This document shows positions 6,893-15,842 of a DNA stretch of 32,707 bases, piece after piece. Every line of letters starts with the position of its first letter. The stretch's first letter is position 1. The translations under genes and the position numbers were made by a program. The notes beneath the pieces were generated by a model, which ran no database searches, was not told the origin of the DNA, and saw nothing but the letters and a program-made list of their open reading frames with translations. Source of the stretch: CAZKYP01 sp964556885 (GTDB taxonomy: Bacteria; Planctomycetota; Phycisphaerae; Sedimentisphaerales; Anaerobacaceae); NCBI GenBank assembly GCA_964556885.1, contig CAZKYP010000009.1, forward strand, positions 1-32,707. The letters run 5' to 3'.

Positions 6893-7588
6893 ATGAGAAT
6901 TGATGTTCTTACGCTTTTTCCTCAGGTTTTTGAATCACCTTTGAACTGCTCTATACTGAAGAGGGCTCGGGAAAAAAGTCTGGTCGAAATCGTCCTTACC
7001 GATATAAGAGATTTTACAACCGACAATTACAGAAAAGTCGACGACAAGCCCTATGGAGGCGGACCGGGAATGGTGATGATGCCCGGCCCCGTTTTTGACT
7101 GCTTCGAATATGTTCGGGGATTGTCGACGGAAGAAGGCCGGGTTATTCTGCTGACACCTCAGGGACAAAAGTTCAACCAGGCAAAAGCTGTTGAACTGAG
7201 CAAAGAAAACAGCCTGATTCTTATCGCGGGGAAATACGAGGGATTCGATGAGCGGATTCGCAGCGGGCTCGGCGCCGAGCAAATCTCTATAGGTGATTAT
7301 ATTTTGAGCGGCGGCGAACTGCCCGTATTGGTAATTATTGATGCAGTCGTCAGATTACTGGACGGTGCTCTCGGTGACGAAGACTCGGCCAAAGACGACT
7401 CTTTTAGTGAGGGACTACTTGAATATCCACAATACACAAGGCCGGAGATTTTCAGGGGAATGAAAGTCCCCGATATTCTTTTGAGCGGTGACCATGCAAA
7501 GATCGCCGTGTGGCGACGTCAACAAGCTCTTGAAAGAACGAAAAAATGGCGGCCTGACCTTTTGAAAGACGAAAAAAATGAAAACTAA
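6893..7588 (+). CDS. trmD: tRNA (guanine-N1)-methyltransferase TrmD
   Basis: Methylates G37 next to the anticodon of several tRNAs using S-adenosylmethionine, preventing +1 frameshifting. The 231-residue length is typical. Family signatures seen are MRIDVLTLFP at the start, KPYGGGPGMVM (52-62), the knot motifs GKYEGFDER (113-121) and SIGDYILSGGELP (132-144), and YPQYTRP (178-184). The ATG at 6893 gives the standard N-terminus; its ribosome site is weak. The 3' end overlaps the methyltransferase/ATP-grasp gene by 11 bp. The usual partners rimM and rplS are not adjacent. Confidence 0.97.
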   Translation: MRIDVLTLFPQVFESPLNCSILKRAREKSLVEIVLTDIRDFTTDNYRKVDDKPYGGGPGMVMMPGPVFDCFEYVRGLSTEEGRVILLTPQGQKFNQAKAVELSKENSLILIAGKYEGFDERIRSGLGAEQISIGDYILSGGELPVLVIIDAVVRLLDGALGDEDSAKDDSFSEGLLEYPQYTRPEIFRGMKVPDILLSGDHAKIAVWRRQQALERTKKWRPDLLKDEKNEN

Positions 7589-9584
7589 AGCTGAATCTAC
7601 AAACCCAAAAACATACGAACACGTCAAGGCTGTGTCCGGCAGCCCTAAATCACTCGGACCCGTCCCTGACCTCGAAGCGCACGTACAACCTGACTGGTGG
7701 AGGTGTATTTTCAATTCCATCTACCTGAAAACGGACGGAGACGTCATTGACGACGTGCAGATAACCGCAAAGGAAATTGACGTCTTCGCGGATATCTTAA
7801 AAATATCGCCCCAGGACAAGATTCTGGACCTGTGCTGCGGGCAGGGCCGCGCCTCAATGGAGCTGGCCAGAAGAGGATTTACCAATGTCGACGGGCTGGA
7901 CCGATCGCGATATCTGATTCAAAAAGCAAAAGTCCAAAACAAAAAGGAAGGTCTCAGCGTTAAATTCAGAGAAGGTGACGCAAGAAAGCTGCCGTACCAG
8001 GCGGACACTTTCGATGTGGTCATGGTGCTGGGAAACAGCTTCGGTTACTTCGAATCCCTCAAGGACGACGCCAGGGTTCTCAAGGAGATTTTCCGGATCC
8101 TCAAGCCTTGGGGCAGACTTCTCATCGATGTCGCCGACGGCGAATATATGAGAAAGAAATTCCAGCCGAGGTCATGGGAATGGATAGATAAAAATTACTT
8201 TGTCTGCCGGGAACGGTCCCTATCCCACGACAAACAAAGATTGATATCAAGAGAAGTAGTAACACACGCCAAAAAAGGAATCATCGCGGACCAGTTCTAC
8301 GCCGAAAGACTCTATACACGAAAAAGTCTCGAAGAGCTTCTTCATTCGGTCGGCTTCAACGAAATCACCGTCCATCGGCAACTGACTGTGGATTCCCAGC
8401 GAAACCAGGACCTCGGGATGATGGAAAGGCGTATTATTGTAACTGCACTGGTCCGGAAAGATTGGACGCAGGTTAAGAGAAAAAAAGAGCTGACAAACAA
8501 TATCGCGGTCATATTGGGCGATCCGTCAAAACCGGACCCGTTAAAACCCTTATGTGTCTTCGACGACGACGATTTTTATACAATCGACCAAATGAAAAAC
8601 GCCCTGCGGGACCTTAACAAATACAATATTACATATCTGACGAACCACGACAGCTTATATAAAGACCTGGTCGATATCAAACAGAAAGCCGATTTTGTCT
8701 TCAACCTTTGCGACGAAGGTTTCTATAACGACCCGAGGAAAGAGCTGCATGTAACCGCCATGCTGGAAATGTTGAATATTCCCTATACCGGCAGCGGCCC
8801 GCAGTGTCTGGCTTTTTGCTACGATAAATCCCTGGTCCGCGGCGTCGCCAAGGAAACACAGGTCCCGGTGCCGGAGGGAATCTTTATCAGGCCCGAAGAC
8901 GATATTTATGAGCTGCCATTCGGCTTCCCGGTCCTCGTAAAACCGAACTTTGGCGACTCCAGCTTCGGAATTACCCAGCGAAGCGTGGCTTATACGATTG
9001 AAGACCTGGTAAACGCACTGGTCGAGATAAGGGAGAAGTTCGGTTACGAAAAACCTATACTCATAGAAGAATTTCTCACGGATAAAGATATAACCGTCGG
9101 GATTATCGGGAACCTGCCGGAACCTTATATAGTCCTGCCTATCATTGAAGAGGATTACTCCGCACTGCCTGAGACGCTTCCCAGAATATGCGGCTACGAG
9201 GCCAAGTGGCTTCCGGATTCACCATATTGGAAAATCAAGTCGGTTCCGGCAAATCTGCCCGAAGCCACGGAAAAATTCGTCATCGAATGCTGCTTAAAAC
9301 TGTTCGATAGGCTCGATTGCAGAGATTACAGCAGGTTTGACTGGAGGCTGGACTCACAGGGCAATCCGAAACTGCTCGAGGTCAATCCCAATCCGGGCTG
9401 GTGCTGGGACGGTCACATGGCTAAAATGGCCAAGCTGGCCGGCATGTCATACTCGGATATGTTAGGGGCAATAGTGCACGCCGCCGAAGAGCGTTTGAGT
9501 ATCCAACCCTCAAGTAGTCGAAAAAACGGAGAAGCAGGAAGCCCGCCGAAGGAAACCGTAAAACAAGCAAAGGAGAAGCTATGA
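7578..9584 (+). CDS. Fusion of SAM-dependent methyltransferase and D-Ala-D-Ala-ligase-like ATP-grasp enzyme
   Basis: A two-part cytosolic enzyme of 668 residues. The N-terminal half (about 60-295) is a class I methyltransferase: motif I ILDLCCGQGRAS (82-93), GLDRS (106-110) as the acidic loop, and FDVVMVLGNSFGYFES (145-160). The C-terminal half (about 305-640) is ATP-grasp of the D-alanine ligase type: FVFNLCDEG (373-381), MLNIPYTGSGPQC (398-410), VKPNFGDSSFGI (454-465), LIEEFL (495-500), RFDWR (586-590) and the metal site LEVNPNPG (600-607). It could ligate amino-acid-like substrates and methylate one of them, but the substrate is unknown. It overlaps trmD by 11 bp and the next sulfatase gene by 4 bp (ATGA), so the three are probably translated together. 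Confidence 0.85.
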   Translation: MKTKAESTNPKTYEHVKAVSGSPKSLGPVPDLEAHVQPDWWRCIFNSIYLKTDGDVIDDVQITAKEIDVFADILKISPQDKILDLCCGQGRASMELARRGFTNVDGLDRSRYLIQKAKVQNKKEGLSVKFREGDARKLPYQADTFDVVMVLGNSFGYFESLKDDARVLKEIFRILKPWGRLLIDVADGEYMRKKFQPRSWEWIDKNYFVCRERSLSHDKQRLISREVVTHAKKGIIADQFYAERLYTRKSLEELLHSVGFNEITVHRQLTVDSQRNQDLGMMERRIIVTALVRKDWTQVKRKKELTNNIAVILGDPSKPDPLKPLCVFDDDDFYTIDQMKNALRDLNKYNITYLTNHDSLYKDLVDIKQKADFVFNLCDEGFYNDPRKELHVTAMLEMLNIPYTGSGPQCLAFCYDKSLVRGVAKETQVPVPEGIFIRPEDDIYELPFGFPVLVKPNFGDSSFGITQRSVAYTIEDLVNALVEIREKFGYEKPILIEEFLTDKDITVGIIGNLPEPYIVLPIIEEDYSALPETLPRICGYEAKWLPDSPYWKIKSVPANLPEATEKFVIECCLKLFDRLDCRDYSRFDWRLDSQGNPKLLEVNPNPGWCWDGHMAKMAKLAGMSYSDMLGAIVHAAEERLSIQPSSSRKNGEAGSPPKETVKQAKEKL

Positions 9585-10990
9585 AACGACGTGATTTCAT
9601 GATTATTATCGCCGTTGTCACTATCGCCGCGGCAATCTCATTTACCGGCTGTGAAAGCATGCCGGCAAAGAAAGATGTCGCAATGCAAAAACGTCCGAAC
9701 ATCATCTTCCTGATGACCGATGACCAGCGATGGGATACGATGGGCTGCGCCGGCAACCATATTATCCAAACACCGAATATGGATGATATGGCACAAAACG
9801 GAGCGAGGTTCGCCAACGCCTTCGTTACCACATCTCTTGACACATCCAGCCGGGCCAGCATCCTGACAGGCCAATGGACACGACGACATGGAATCATCAA
9901 TGACGAAGATCACCTCTCCGAAGATGCAATAGCACAGACTTACCCTCTGTTGCTCCGGGAATCCGGCTATCGTACCGGCTTTGTGGGAATGTACGGGATG
10001 GGGCTGGAAAAGGATTTGCCTGTCGATAAATATGACTTTTGGCGGGGTTTTGCCGGAAAGGGTAAATACGAAAACAAGGATAACACCGGCAAAAACAAAC
10101 ATCTGACGCAAATCATCGGCGAGCAGGCCGTCGAATTCTTGCAAGGTTGCACGGCGGACCAGCCGTTTTGCCTGTCGGTAAACTTTAAGGCGCCGCAAGC
10201 CGAGGATGACGACCCGCGTCAATTCGTATACGATCCTGCATACAAGGACCTTTATAAAGACGTTACTATTCCGACTCTCGAAACAACAGCTCGTGACTAT
10301 TACGGAGGCCTTCCGGAATTCATTCAGCAATCCCAGGGAAGAGTGCTTTGGCGAAAACGTTTCCTGACACCGGACATGATGCAGGAATCAATTAAAAGTT
10401 ACTACCGCCTGATTACCGGTGTCGATGCTGTAATCGGTAAGATAAGAGAGCAGCTTGCACAACTTGGTTTGAATGATAACACAGTTATCATTTTTACCAG
10501 CGACAACGGATTTTTCCTCGGCGAATACGGGCTTGCCGGAAAGTGGTTTCCGCATGATGTGTCTATTCGAGTACCACTGATTATTCTTGACCCAAGAGCG
10601 AACAGTACACTCCGAGGCACTACTGTTGAACAGATGGCCTTAAATGTTGACATTGCACCGACTATCATCGAACTGGCCGGCCTGGATGCGCCTGGGCAGA
10701 TGCAGGGCCAAAGCCTCGTGCCGTTTCTGTACGGTCGTCAAGTCAGGTGGCGTACGGAATTCTACTATGAGAACCTATACGAACACAGGCTGATTCCAAG
10801 AACAGAAGCCGTGCGAACCGAAGACTTCAAGTACTCTCGATTTATCGATTACAATTATGAAGAGCTTTACGACCTTAAAAACGATCCCAATGAAACACTT
10901 AACGTGTCACTCGACAGTAAATACCAGCGAACTTTAAGTACAATGCAAAAACAGTGCGATGAACTTGCCCGGCAAATGGGAGGCATGTAA
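9581..10990 (+). CDS. Sulfatase-family (arylsulfatase-like) exported protein lacking the formylglycine Cys/Ser
   Basis: A 469-residue member of the alkaline-phosphatase/sulfatase superfamily. Residues 1-24 look like an export signal ending FTGC, a slightly off-consensus lipobox, so it may be a lipoprotein. Metal-site motifs are present: FLMTDDQRWD (43-52, Asp47/48), FTSDNGFFLGEYG (305-317) and GKW (320-322). The signature that should read C/S-x-P/A-S-R-x3-TG is DTSSRASILTG (87-97): the residue normally converted to formylglycine is Asp87 (codon GAC). Normal sulfate-ester hydrolysis is therefore doubtful. It may act on another ester, bind without cleaving, or be inactive. AAGGAG precedes the ATG, which overlaps the upstream stop by 4 bp. 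It converges with the alkyltransferase gene 49 bp on. Confidence 0.85.
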   Translation: MKRRDFMIIIAVVTIAAAISFTGCESMPAKKDVAMQKRPNIIFLMTDDQRWDTMGCAGNHIIQTPNMDDMAQNGARFANAFVTTSLDTSSRASILTGQWTRRHGIINDEDHLSEDAIAQTYPLLLRESGYRTGFVGMYGMGLEKDLPVDKYDFWRGFAGKGKYENKDNTGKNKHLTQIIGEQAVEFLQGCTADQPFCLSVNFKAPQAEDDDPRQFVYDPAYKDLYKDVTIPTLETTARDYYGGLPEFIQQSQGRVLWRKRFLTPDMMQESIKSYYRLITGVDAVIGKIREQLAQLGLNDNTVIIFTSDNGFFLGEYGLAGKWFPHDVSIRVPLIILDPRANSTLRGTTVEQMALNVDIAPTIIELAGLDAPGQMQGQSLVPFLYGRQVRWRTEFYYENLYEHRLIPRTEAVRTEDFKYSRFIDYNYEELYDLKNDPNETLNVSLDSKYQRTLSTMQKQCDELARQMGGM

Positions 10991-11039
10991 AAAAGTCGAT
11001 TAAGATAATGCCATAGTTTTTGGTACGTTTCAGTTGTTT

Positions 11040-11597
11040 TTAACAAGCAGGTATCTTTTTTTCAGGAACGGTACTGTTTTTTGTTACCTGTTGTTCATGC
11101 TCCAGCAATCTGATCTTTAAAGCAGTACCTCCTGGAGCGGTAAAACCGCCGATTCCGCCGTCGATGCGTACCACACGATGGCACGGAATAACCAACGGTA
11201 ACGGATTTTTCGCAAGGATGTTGCCGACGGCCCGACTTGCGGCCGGTCTACCTGATGCTTCAGCCAGTCCTGAATAAGTAACCGTTCGACCAAATTCTAC
11301 ACTCATGCAGGTATGTAAAACTTGACGACTAAATTGACCGAGATAATCAATAGCAACAGGAATATCGGAGGCAAAATCAATCCAACAGCCCTCGAAATAA
11401 GCCGCGATTTGTTCCTGAATCAATTTGAAATAGTTTTTATTATACACAGGCTGTGTGAAACCTTGAATAAGCCGGCATCTGATTTTTTCCTGTTCCGGTC
11501 CGGGCAAGTGCGTCCTGTAAAGAACCGATTCCGTGCCAGCGAGACCAAAAAATCCCCATTTTGTCCTAAAAACCGAATATTTTATTACTTTTTGCAT
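11040..11597 (-). CDS. ogt: Methylated-DNA--protein-cysteine methyltransferase
   Basis: Suicidal DNA repair protein that transfers alkyl groups from O6-alkylguanine to its own cysteine. Of 185 residues, the C-terminal half carries everything expected: FGRTVTYSGLAEASGRP (helix-turn-helix region), the arginine finger in SRAVGNILAKNPLP (Arg122) and the acceptor site IPCHRVV (Cys139), followed by GGFTAPGG. The N-terminal 80 residues are the variable ribonuclease-like domain. AGGT precedes the ATG. It stands alone on the minus strand, convergent with the sulfatase and divergent from pheA. The symbol ogt rather than ada is given because no Ada regulatory domain is present. Confidence 0.93.
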   Translation of the reverse strand: MQKVIKYSVFRTKWGFFGLAGTESVLYRTHLPGPEQEKIRCRLIQGFTQPVYNKNYFKLIQEQIAAYFEGCWIDFASDIPVAIDYLGQFSRQVLHTCMSVEFGRTVTYSGLAEASGRPAASRAVGNILAKNPLPLVIPCHRVVRIDGGIGGFTAPGGTALKIRLLEHEQQVTKNSTVPEKKIPAC

Positions 11598-11646
11598 TTT
11601 TTACCTGTTATATGCCCTGAAAATATAATCTAATGAACCAAACCCA

Positions 11647-11675
11647 TTGACGTAACAGCAACTTTTTGTTAGATT
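11647..11675 (+). promoter_or_regulatory. Sigma70-type promoter for the pheA gene cluster
   Basis: TTGACG (11647-11652), a 17-nt spacer and TAGATT (11670-11675): five and four of six consensus matches. The start would be near 11682, about 66 nt before the pheA ATG. Confidence 0.5.
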
Positions 11676-11747
11676 CATAGGCTTTTATAAAATAAAAAGC
11701 AGGGTTCATTTTAAACTGTATACGTATTTTAATCTGAAACGTTGTTT

Positions 11748-12818
11748 ATGTCTCTGGAAGAATTGAGAAAGAAAATAGATGAGCTTGATTACCGGCTCGT
11801 AAAGCTGCTCAATGAACGTGCGCGGGTAGTAGTGGAAATCGGGAAATTAAAAAACAAATCCGATAAGCCTGTCTATGCCCCGGACCGTGAGAAAGCGGTT
11901 TTTTCCAAGATAATCGCCGCCAACGAAGGCCCGCTGCCGGACAGATGCTTAATGGCGATTTGGCGTGAGCTGATGAGCGGCTCTTTCGTTCTGGAAAGAC
12001 CATTGAGAATCGGATACCTCGGCCCAAAGGGCAGTTTCAGCCACACTGCGGCCATGCTCAAGTTCGGCCAAAGCGTCGAATACGAACCTCTGACCGATAT
12101 CGCAAGCATCTTCGACGAAGTCAGCAAGGCCCACTGCGACCTGGGTCTTGTACCGGTCGAAAACAGCATGGGCGGCGGTGTGATAGAAACACTCGACGCA
12201 CTTATCGAGTCTGACGTTAAGGTCTGTGCCGAAGTTCTCATGGCTATCCATCACAATCTGTTAAGTAATTGCCCATTAGAAGAAATCGAGAAGATTTACT
12301 CGAAGCCCGAAGTTTTCGCCCAGTGCCGAAAATGGATAAGCTCCACCTTTAAGGACGCTCAGACCATCCCGGTTGCTTCAACCGCCAGGGCCTCACAAAT
12401 GGCCGCTACCGAGCCGAAAACCGCAGCGATTGGCTCCGTCATAGCTGCTGAACTATACGGACTGCAGATTATATGCGAAAATATCGAGGATATTGCCAAC
12501 AACGTAACCAGGTTTCTTATAATCAGCAGGGATGATGCAAAACCGACCGGTGACGACAAAACTTCGTTACTTTTCAGTACGGCCCATAAAGCAGGTGCCC
12601 TGGTTGATGTACTCGATATCTTTAAACGATACAAAATCAACATGACAAATATCGAATCCAGACCCAGCAGGAAACGGGAACGGGAATATTATTTCTTTGT
12701 TGATTTCCTCGGGCATAGAACAGATAAAAACGTTATAGATGGTATGGAAGAAGCACGTAAACACTGCCTGCAGCTTTCGATACTGGGAAGTTTTCCAAAA
12801 GCAACGGAATTATTATAG
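11748..12818 (+). CDS. pheA: Bifunctional chorismate mutase/prephenate dehydratase (P-protein)
   Basis: Converts chorismate to prephenate and then phenylpyruvate in phenylalanine synthesis; 356 residues in three parts. The chorismate mutase helix bundle is at about 1-90 (LRKKIDELDYRLVKLLNERA). Prephenate dehydratase is at about 92-270 (IGYLGPKGSFSHTAA, LVPVENSMGGGVIETLD, NNVTRFLII). The C-terminal ACT regulatory domain contains HKAGALVDVLDIF and the phenylalanine-binding ESRP motif, so feedback control by phenylalanine is expected. A TTG two codons upstream (11742) is possible, but the ATG at 11748 gives the normal MSLEELRKKID start; the ribosome site is weak. It heads a codirectional run of growth genes. 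Confidence 0.95.
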   Translation: MSLEELRKKIDELDYRLVKLLNERARVVVEIGKLKNKSDKPVYAPDREKAVFSKIIAANEGPLPDRCLMAIWRELMSGSFVLERPLRIGYLGPKGSFSHTAAMLKFGQSVEYEPLTDIASIFDEVSKAHCDLGLVPVENSMGGGVIETLDALIESDVKVCAEVLMAIHHNLLSNCPLEEIEKIYSKPEVFAQCRKWISSTFKDAQTIPVASTARASQMAATEPKTAAIGSVIAAELYGLQIICENIEDIANNVTRFLIISRDDAKPTGDDKTSLLFSTAHKAGALVDVLDIFKRYKINMTNIESRPSRKREREYYFFVDFLGHRTDKNVIDGMEEARKHCLQLSILGSFPKATELL

Positions 12819-12886
12819 TTTTAACTGACGGCCCGCTGCATGAATGATAAAAGACAATCGACGGGCCGAAAATACAGGAGAATATT

Positions 12887-13648
12887 ATGAGAGTACCATT
12901 TGTCGCCGGTAACTGGAAGATGAATACCGACAGCCACTCAAGTGTGAATTTAGCCGAAGGTATCGCATCCGGAACCAAGGATATTGCCCGTCAGAGTGTA
13001 ACCATAGCAGTCTTTCCTCCGTTTGTTTATATACAGCCCGTAGCCAAGTCACTCAGCACATCGAACATTTCAGTCGGCGCCCAGGACGTCTATTTCGAAC
13101 CGAACGGTGCTTTCACGGGCGAGATAAGCGTTTCCATGCTCAAGGACATTCATTGTTTGTACTGTCTTTGCGGCCACTCCGAACGTCGCCATGTAATAGG
13201 TGAAACCGATGAGCTCGTAAACAAAAAAGTCATCGCCGCGGTAGACGGCGGGCTTTTACCGATATTATGCGTGGGCGAGCTGATTGACGAACGGAAAGCC
13301 AACCAGACAAACAATGTCGTTACACGGCAGTTGAAAAAAGGACTTGCCGGTATTAACGCCGAGCAGCTCGCTGCGGTGACAATAGCTTATGAGCCGGTCT
13401 GGGCGATTGGAACAGGCCTGACGGCGACACCACAGCAGGCCCAGGAAGTGCACGTTTTTATTCGAAAGCTGCTCAGCGAAATGTATGATGACCAACTGGC
13501 TAAAAAGACCCGAATCCTTTACGGCGGTTCAGTAAAACCGGACAATGCGGCGGAATTGATGAGCCAGCAGGATGTCGACGGACTGCTGGTCGGCGGCGCG
13601 AGCTTGAAAGCAGACGGATTTGTTAACATAATTCAGGCCTCTTTGTGA
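12887..13648 (+). CDS. tpiA: Triosephosphate isomerase
   Basis: Interconverts dihydroxyacetone phosphate and glyceraldehyde-3-phosphate in glycolysis and gluconeogenesis. Its 253 residues make a complete TIM barrel. Catalytic residues are all present: Asn9/Lys11 in AGNWKMN, His97 in CGHSERR, and Glu169 in AYEPVWAIGTG, plus the phosphate-binding YGGSVKPDN and LVGGASL loops. AGGAG sits 6 nt before the ATG. It lies 68 nt after pheA and 70 nt before secG; tpiA-secG is a common bacterial pairing. Confidence 0.98.
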   Translation: MRVPFVAGNWKMNTDSHSSVNLAEGIASGTKDIARQSVTIAVFPPFVYIQPVAKSLSTSNISVGAQDVYFEPNGAFTGEISVSMLKDIHCLYCLCGHSERRHVIGETDELVNKKVIAAVDGGLLPILCVGELIDERKANQTNNVVTRQLKKGLAGINAEQLAAVTIAYEPVWAIGTGLTATPQQAQEVHVFIRKLLSEMYDDQLAKKTRILYGGSVKPDNAAELMSQQDVDGLLVGGASLKADGFVNIIQASL

Positions 13649-13718
13649 TATGATAATGAAGCTTTGAACATAAAACGTTATATAAACGTGATAAGAAAAA
13701 TTTATTTGGGGTAATAAT

Positions 13719-14126
13719 ATGACTGTTATACCATTGTTGGCCGTCGGTTTTATTATGAAGGTGGTCGCCGTCTTGTTTGTGATTTGCTGCGCGGCATTGG
13801 TTTTAGTCGTCCTGATTCAAAAAGGCAGAGGCGGCGGGTTGAGCGGTGCATTCGGCGGCGCCATGGCCAGTGGGCTCTTAGGTTCCAAGACGGGCGACTT
13901 CCTGACCTGGGTAACGATAGTGCTCGTCGGCGTATTTCTGCTGCTTGCCTCGGTCATGGCCAAATACTATAAGCCTGCTCCCGCTCGTGATTTTGACATC
14001 ACTCCGGCTACACAACAACAACCGGTGACGGAAACGGAAGAACCGGCGACATCCGGCGATACGGGCGGAGCAACCAGCGAAACTAATGAAGGAACCGAGG
14101 CGAATTCACCCGGCTCCGACGGTTAA
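13719..14126 (+). CDS. secG: Preprotein translocase subunit SecG
   Basis: Accessory inner-membrane subunit of the SecYEG channel. Of 135 residues, two membrane helices (about 4-34 and 66-88) flank the conserved cytosolic loop LIQKGRGGGLSGAFGG. The C-terminal 45 residues form a Thr/Glu/Pro/Ser-rich acidic tail, longer than in many SecG proteins and probably disordered. GGGGT precedes the ATG. The position after tpiA supports the call. Confidence 0.93.
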   Translation: MTVIPLLAVGFIMKVVAVLFVICCAALVLVVLIQKGRGGGLSGAFGGAMASGLLGSKTGDFLTWVTIVLVGVFLLLASVMAKYYKPAPARDFDITPATQQQPVTETEEPATSGDTGGATSETNEGTEANSPGSDG

Positions 14127-14198
14127 AATTAACTCATTACGACGATACGGATAAGATGCGGATATAAGCAGACAGCTTTCTCCGAAGAGTATATCACT

Positions 14199-15083
14199 AT
14201 GATAAATAGTATGACAGGTTACGGCCAGGCGCAAGGTGAGTTCAACGGCATCAACTATGTCATTGAGATCAAGACCGTCAATAATAGATACTTCAAAACC
14301 ATCATAAAACTGCCCGAGCTTGTCGCTTTTGTCGAAGAAGACATTGAAAAACTTCTTCGTAGCAGCCTTTCGAGAGGGACCGTTAACTACGTGCTTAGAC
14401 TCAAAGACGTATCGTCGAATTCACTCTTTGAAATAAACGAAAACGCCCTGCGAACCGTCGTGGAGAAATTAAACCGGGCAATATCTTCAACCGGTGCAAA
14501 AGGAACCATAGACATAGGCAATTTACTGGTACTGCCGGGAATTATTCAACCCGCAATACCTGAAGATGAAGCGGCTGAAAAAATTAAAGAGGTAGTTATG
14601 AACATAAGCCGCCAGGCAATAGAAAACCTTAAAAATATGCGTGCCACCGAAGGCGGGTTCCTTGAGGCTGATATGAAAAACCGATGCAAAATAATAGAAG
14701 AAAACCTCGAGCAAATAGGCACAAGAAGGGTCGAAGTTCTGAATGAATATGCAAAGAAACTAAAGGCAAGAGTCGAAAACCTGCTTGCACATGCGGAATT
14801 GAAACTTGACGAGGAGATTCTTGCAAGAGAAGTCGCTATCTATGCTGACAGGTCTGATATATCCGAGGAGATCGCCAGATTGAACTCGCATCTGCATCAA
14901 TTTGCCCAAAGCTGCCAGGCAAACGACCAGGCGGGCCGCCGTATGGACTTTATCAGCCAGGAGATGCTCAGAGAAGCAAACACGATTGCCAGCAAGTCCA
15001 CGGACACGGAGATAACACGATGCGTGGTCGAGATAAAATGCCAGGTAGACCGAATAAAAGAACAGGTTCAGAACGTAGAATAG
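14199..15083 (+). CDS. yicC: YicC/YloC family endoribonuclease
   Basis: A 294-residue cytosolic protein of the YicC family, described as endoribonucleases acting in RNA turnover. The conserved start MINSMTGYGQAQ and the C-terminal signature GRRMDFISQEMLREANTIAS, followed by KSTDTEI, are intact. Length matches the family. It sits just upstream of gmk and rpoZ, the usual neighbourhood of yicC/yloC. Confidence 0.93.
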   Translation: MINSMTGYGQAQGEFNGINYVIEIKTVNNRYFKTIIKLPELVAFVEEDIEKLLRSSLSRGTVNYVLRLKDVSSNSLFEINENALRTVVEKLNRAISSTGAKGTIDIGNLLVLPGIIQPAIPEDEAAEKIKEVVMNISRQAIENLKNMRATEGGFLEADMKNRCKIIEENLEQIGTRRVEVLNEYAKKLKARVENLLAHAELKLDEEILAREVAIYADRSDISEEIARLNSHLHQFAQSCQANDQAGRRMDFISQEMLREANTIASKSTDTEITRCVVEIKCQVDRIKEQVQNVE

Positions 15084-15184
15084 AAAGGCATATAGTAAAA
15101 TCCGCCGGTTGCTCGAGTATTGATATTAGCTGATAATATTGAAAATATCATCTTATCTTTCGATTCGGAATTTCCAAAACGAAT

Positions 15185-15826
15185 ATGGTCAAAGCTGAAA
15201 ACACAAATAAAAAAACAGGCATAATAGTAATAGTAAGCGGCCCATCCGGCGTCGGCAAGAGCACTATTAGCAAAGAGCTTGTTAAAAGGTTAAAAGATGT
15301 TTATCTTAGTGTATCGGTCACCACGAGACCGAAAAGCGAGATTGAGATTGATGGAAATGACTACTGGTTCATATCCAAAAAGGAATTTCAGGAACGAATC
15401 GACAAGGGCTTGTTTTTAGAGTACGCAGAGGTATTCGGGAATTTATACGGAACCCCAAAAGATAAAATTATAGAGGCTTTAGACGCCGGCAAGACGGTAA
15501 TTTTGGAAATAGATGTTCAGGGAGCAAGACAGACGAAGGCCGTTTTTCCCGATGCAGAAATGATTTTCATTCTACCGCCAAGCGCAAAAACACTGGCCGA
15601 GAGGCTGAACCACAGAGGCAGAGACGCCGAAGAGGTCGCCGAGGAAAGACTGGGAGAAGCAAGTTCCGAAATAGCGTCCGCATGGCAATATTATAAACAC
15701 ATGGTGATAAACCAGGACCTGCAGCAGGCGATAAACGAATGCATAGAAATTATAAAGAAGGCGAGGAGTGAAAATCCACATTCAACCCGGAGTAAACCGT
15801 CCAAAACGGGAGAACATAAAACGTAA
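15185..15826 (+). CDS. gmk: Guanylate kinase
   Basis: Phosphorylates GMP to GDP, needed for GTP, dGTP and (p)ppGpp pools. Of 213 residues: the P-loop GPSGVGKST (19-27), the GMP-binding region SVTTRPKSEIEIDGNDYWF, EYAEVFGNLYGTP and EIDVQGARQ are all present. The last 20 residues are a basic, probably disordered tail. The ATG at 15185 has a poor ribosome site, but the N-terminus fits. rpoZ follows after 16 nt. Confidence 0.97.
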   Translation: MVKAENTNKKTGIIVIVSGPSGVGKSTISKELVKRLKDVYLSVSVTTRPKSEIEIDGNDYWFISKKEFQERIDKGLFLEYAEVFGNLYGTPKDKIIEALDAGKTVILEIDVQGARQTKAVFPDAEMIFILPPSAKTLAERLNHRGRDAEEVAEERLGEASSEIASAWQYYKHMVINQDLQQAINECIEIIKKARSENPHSTRSKPSKTGEHKT

Positions 15827-15842
15827 ACAAGTTATATAGGGT

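Noticed and set aside
9638..10330. 230-codon frame antisense to the sulfatase gene
   Set aside because: The sulfatase motifs fix the coding strand; the antisense product shows no domain and no ribosome site.
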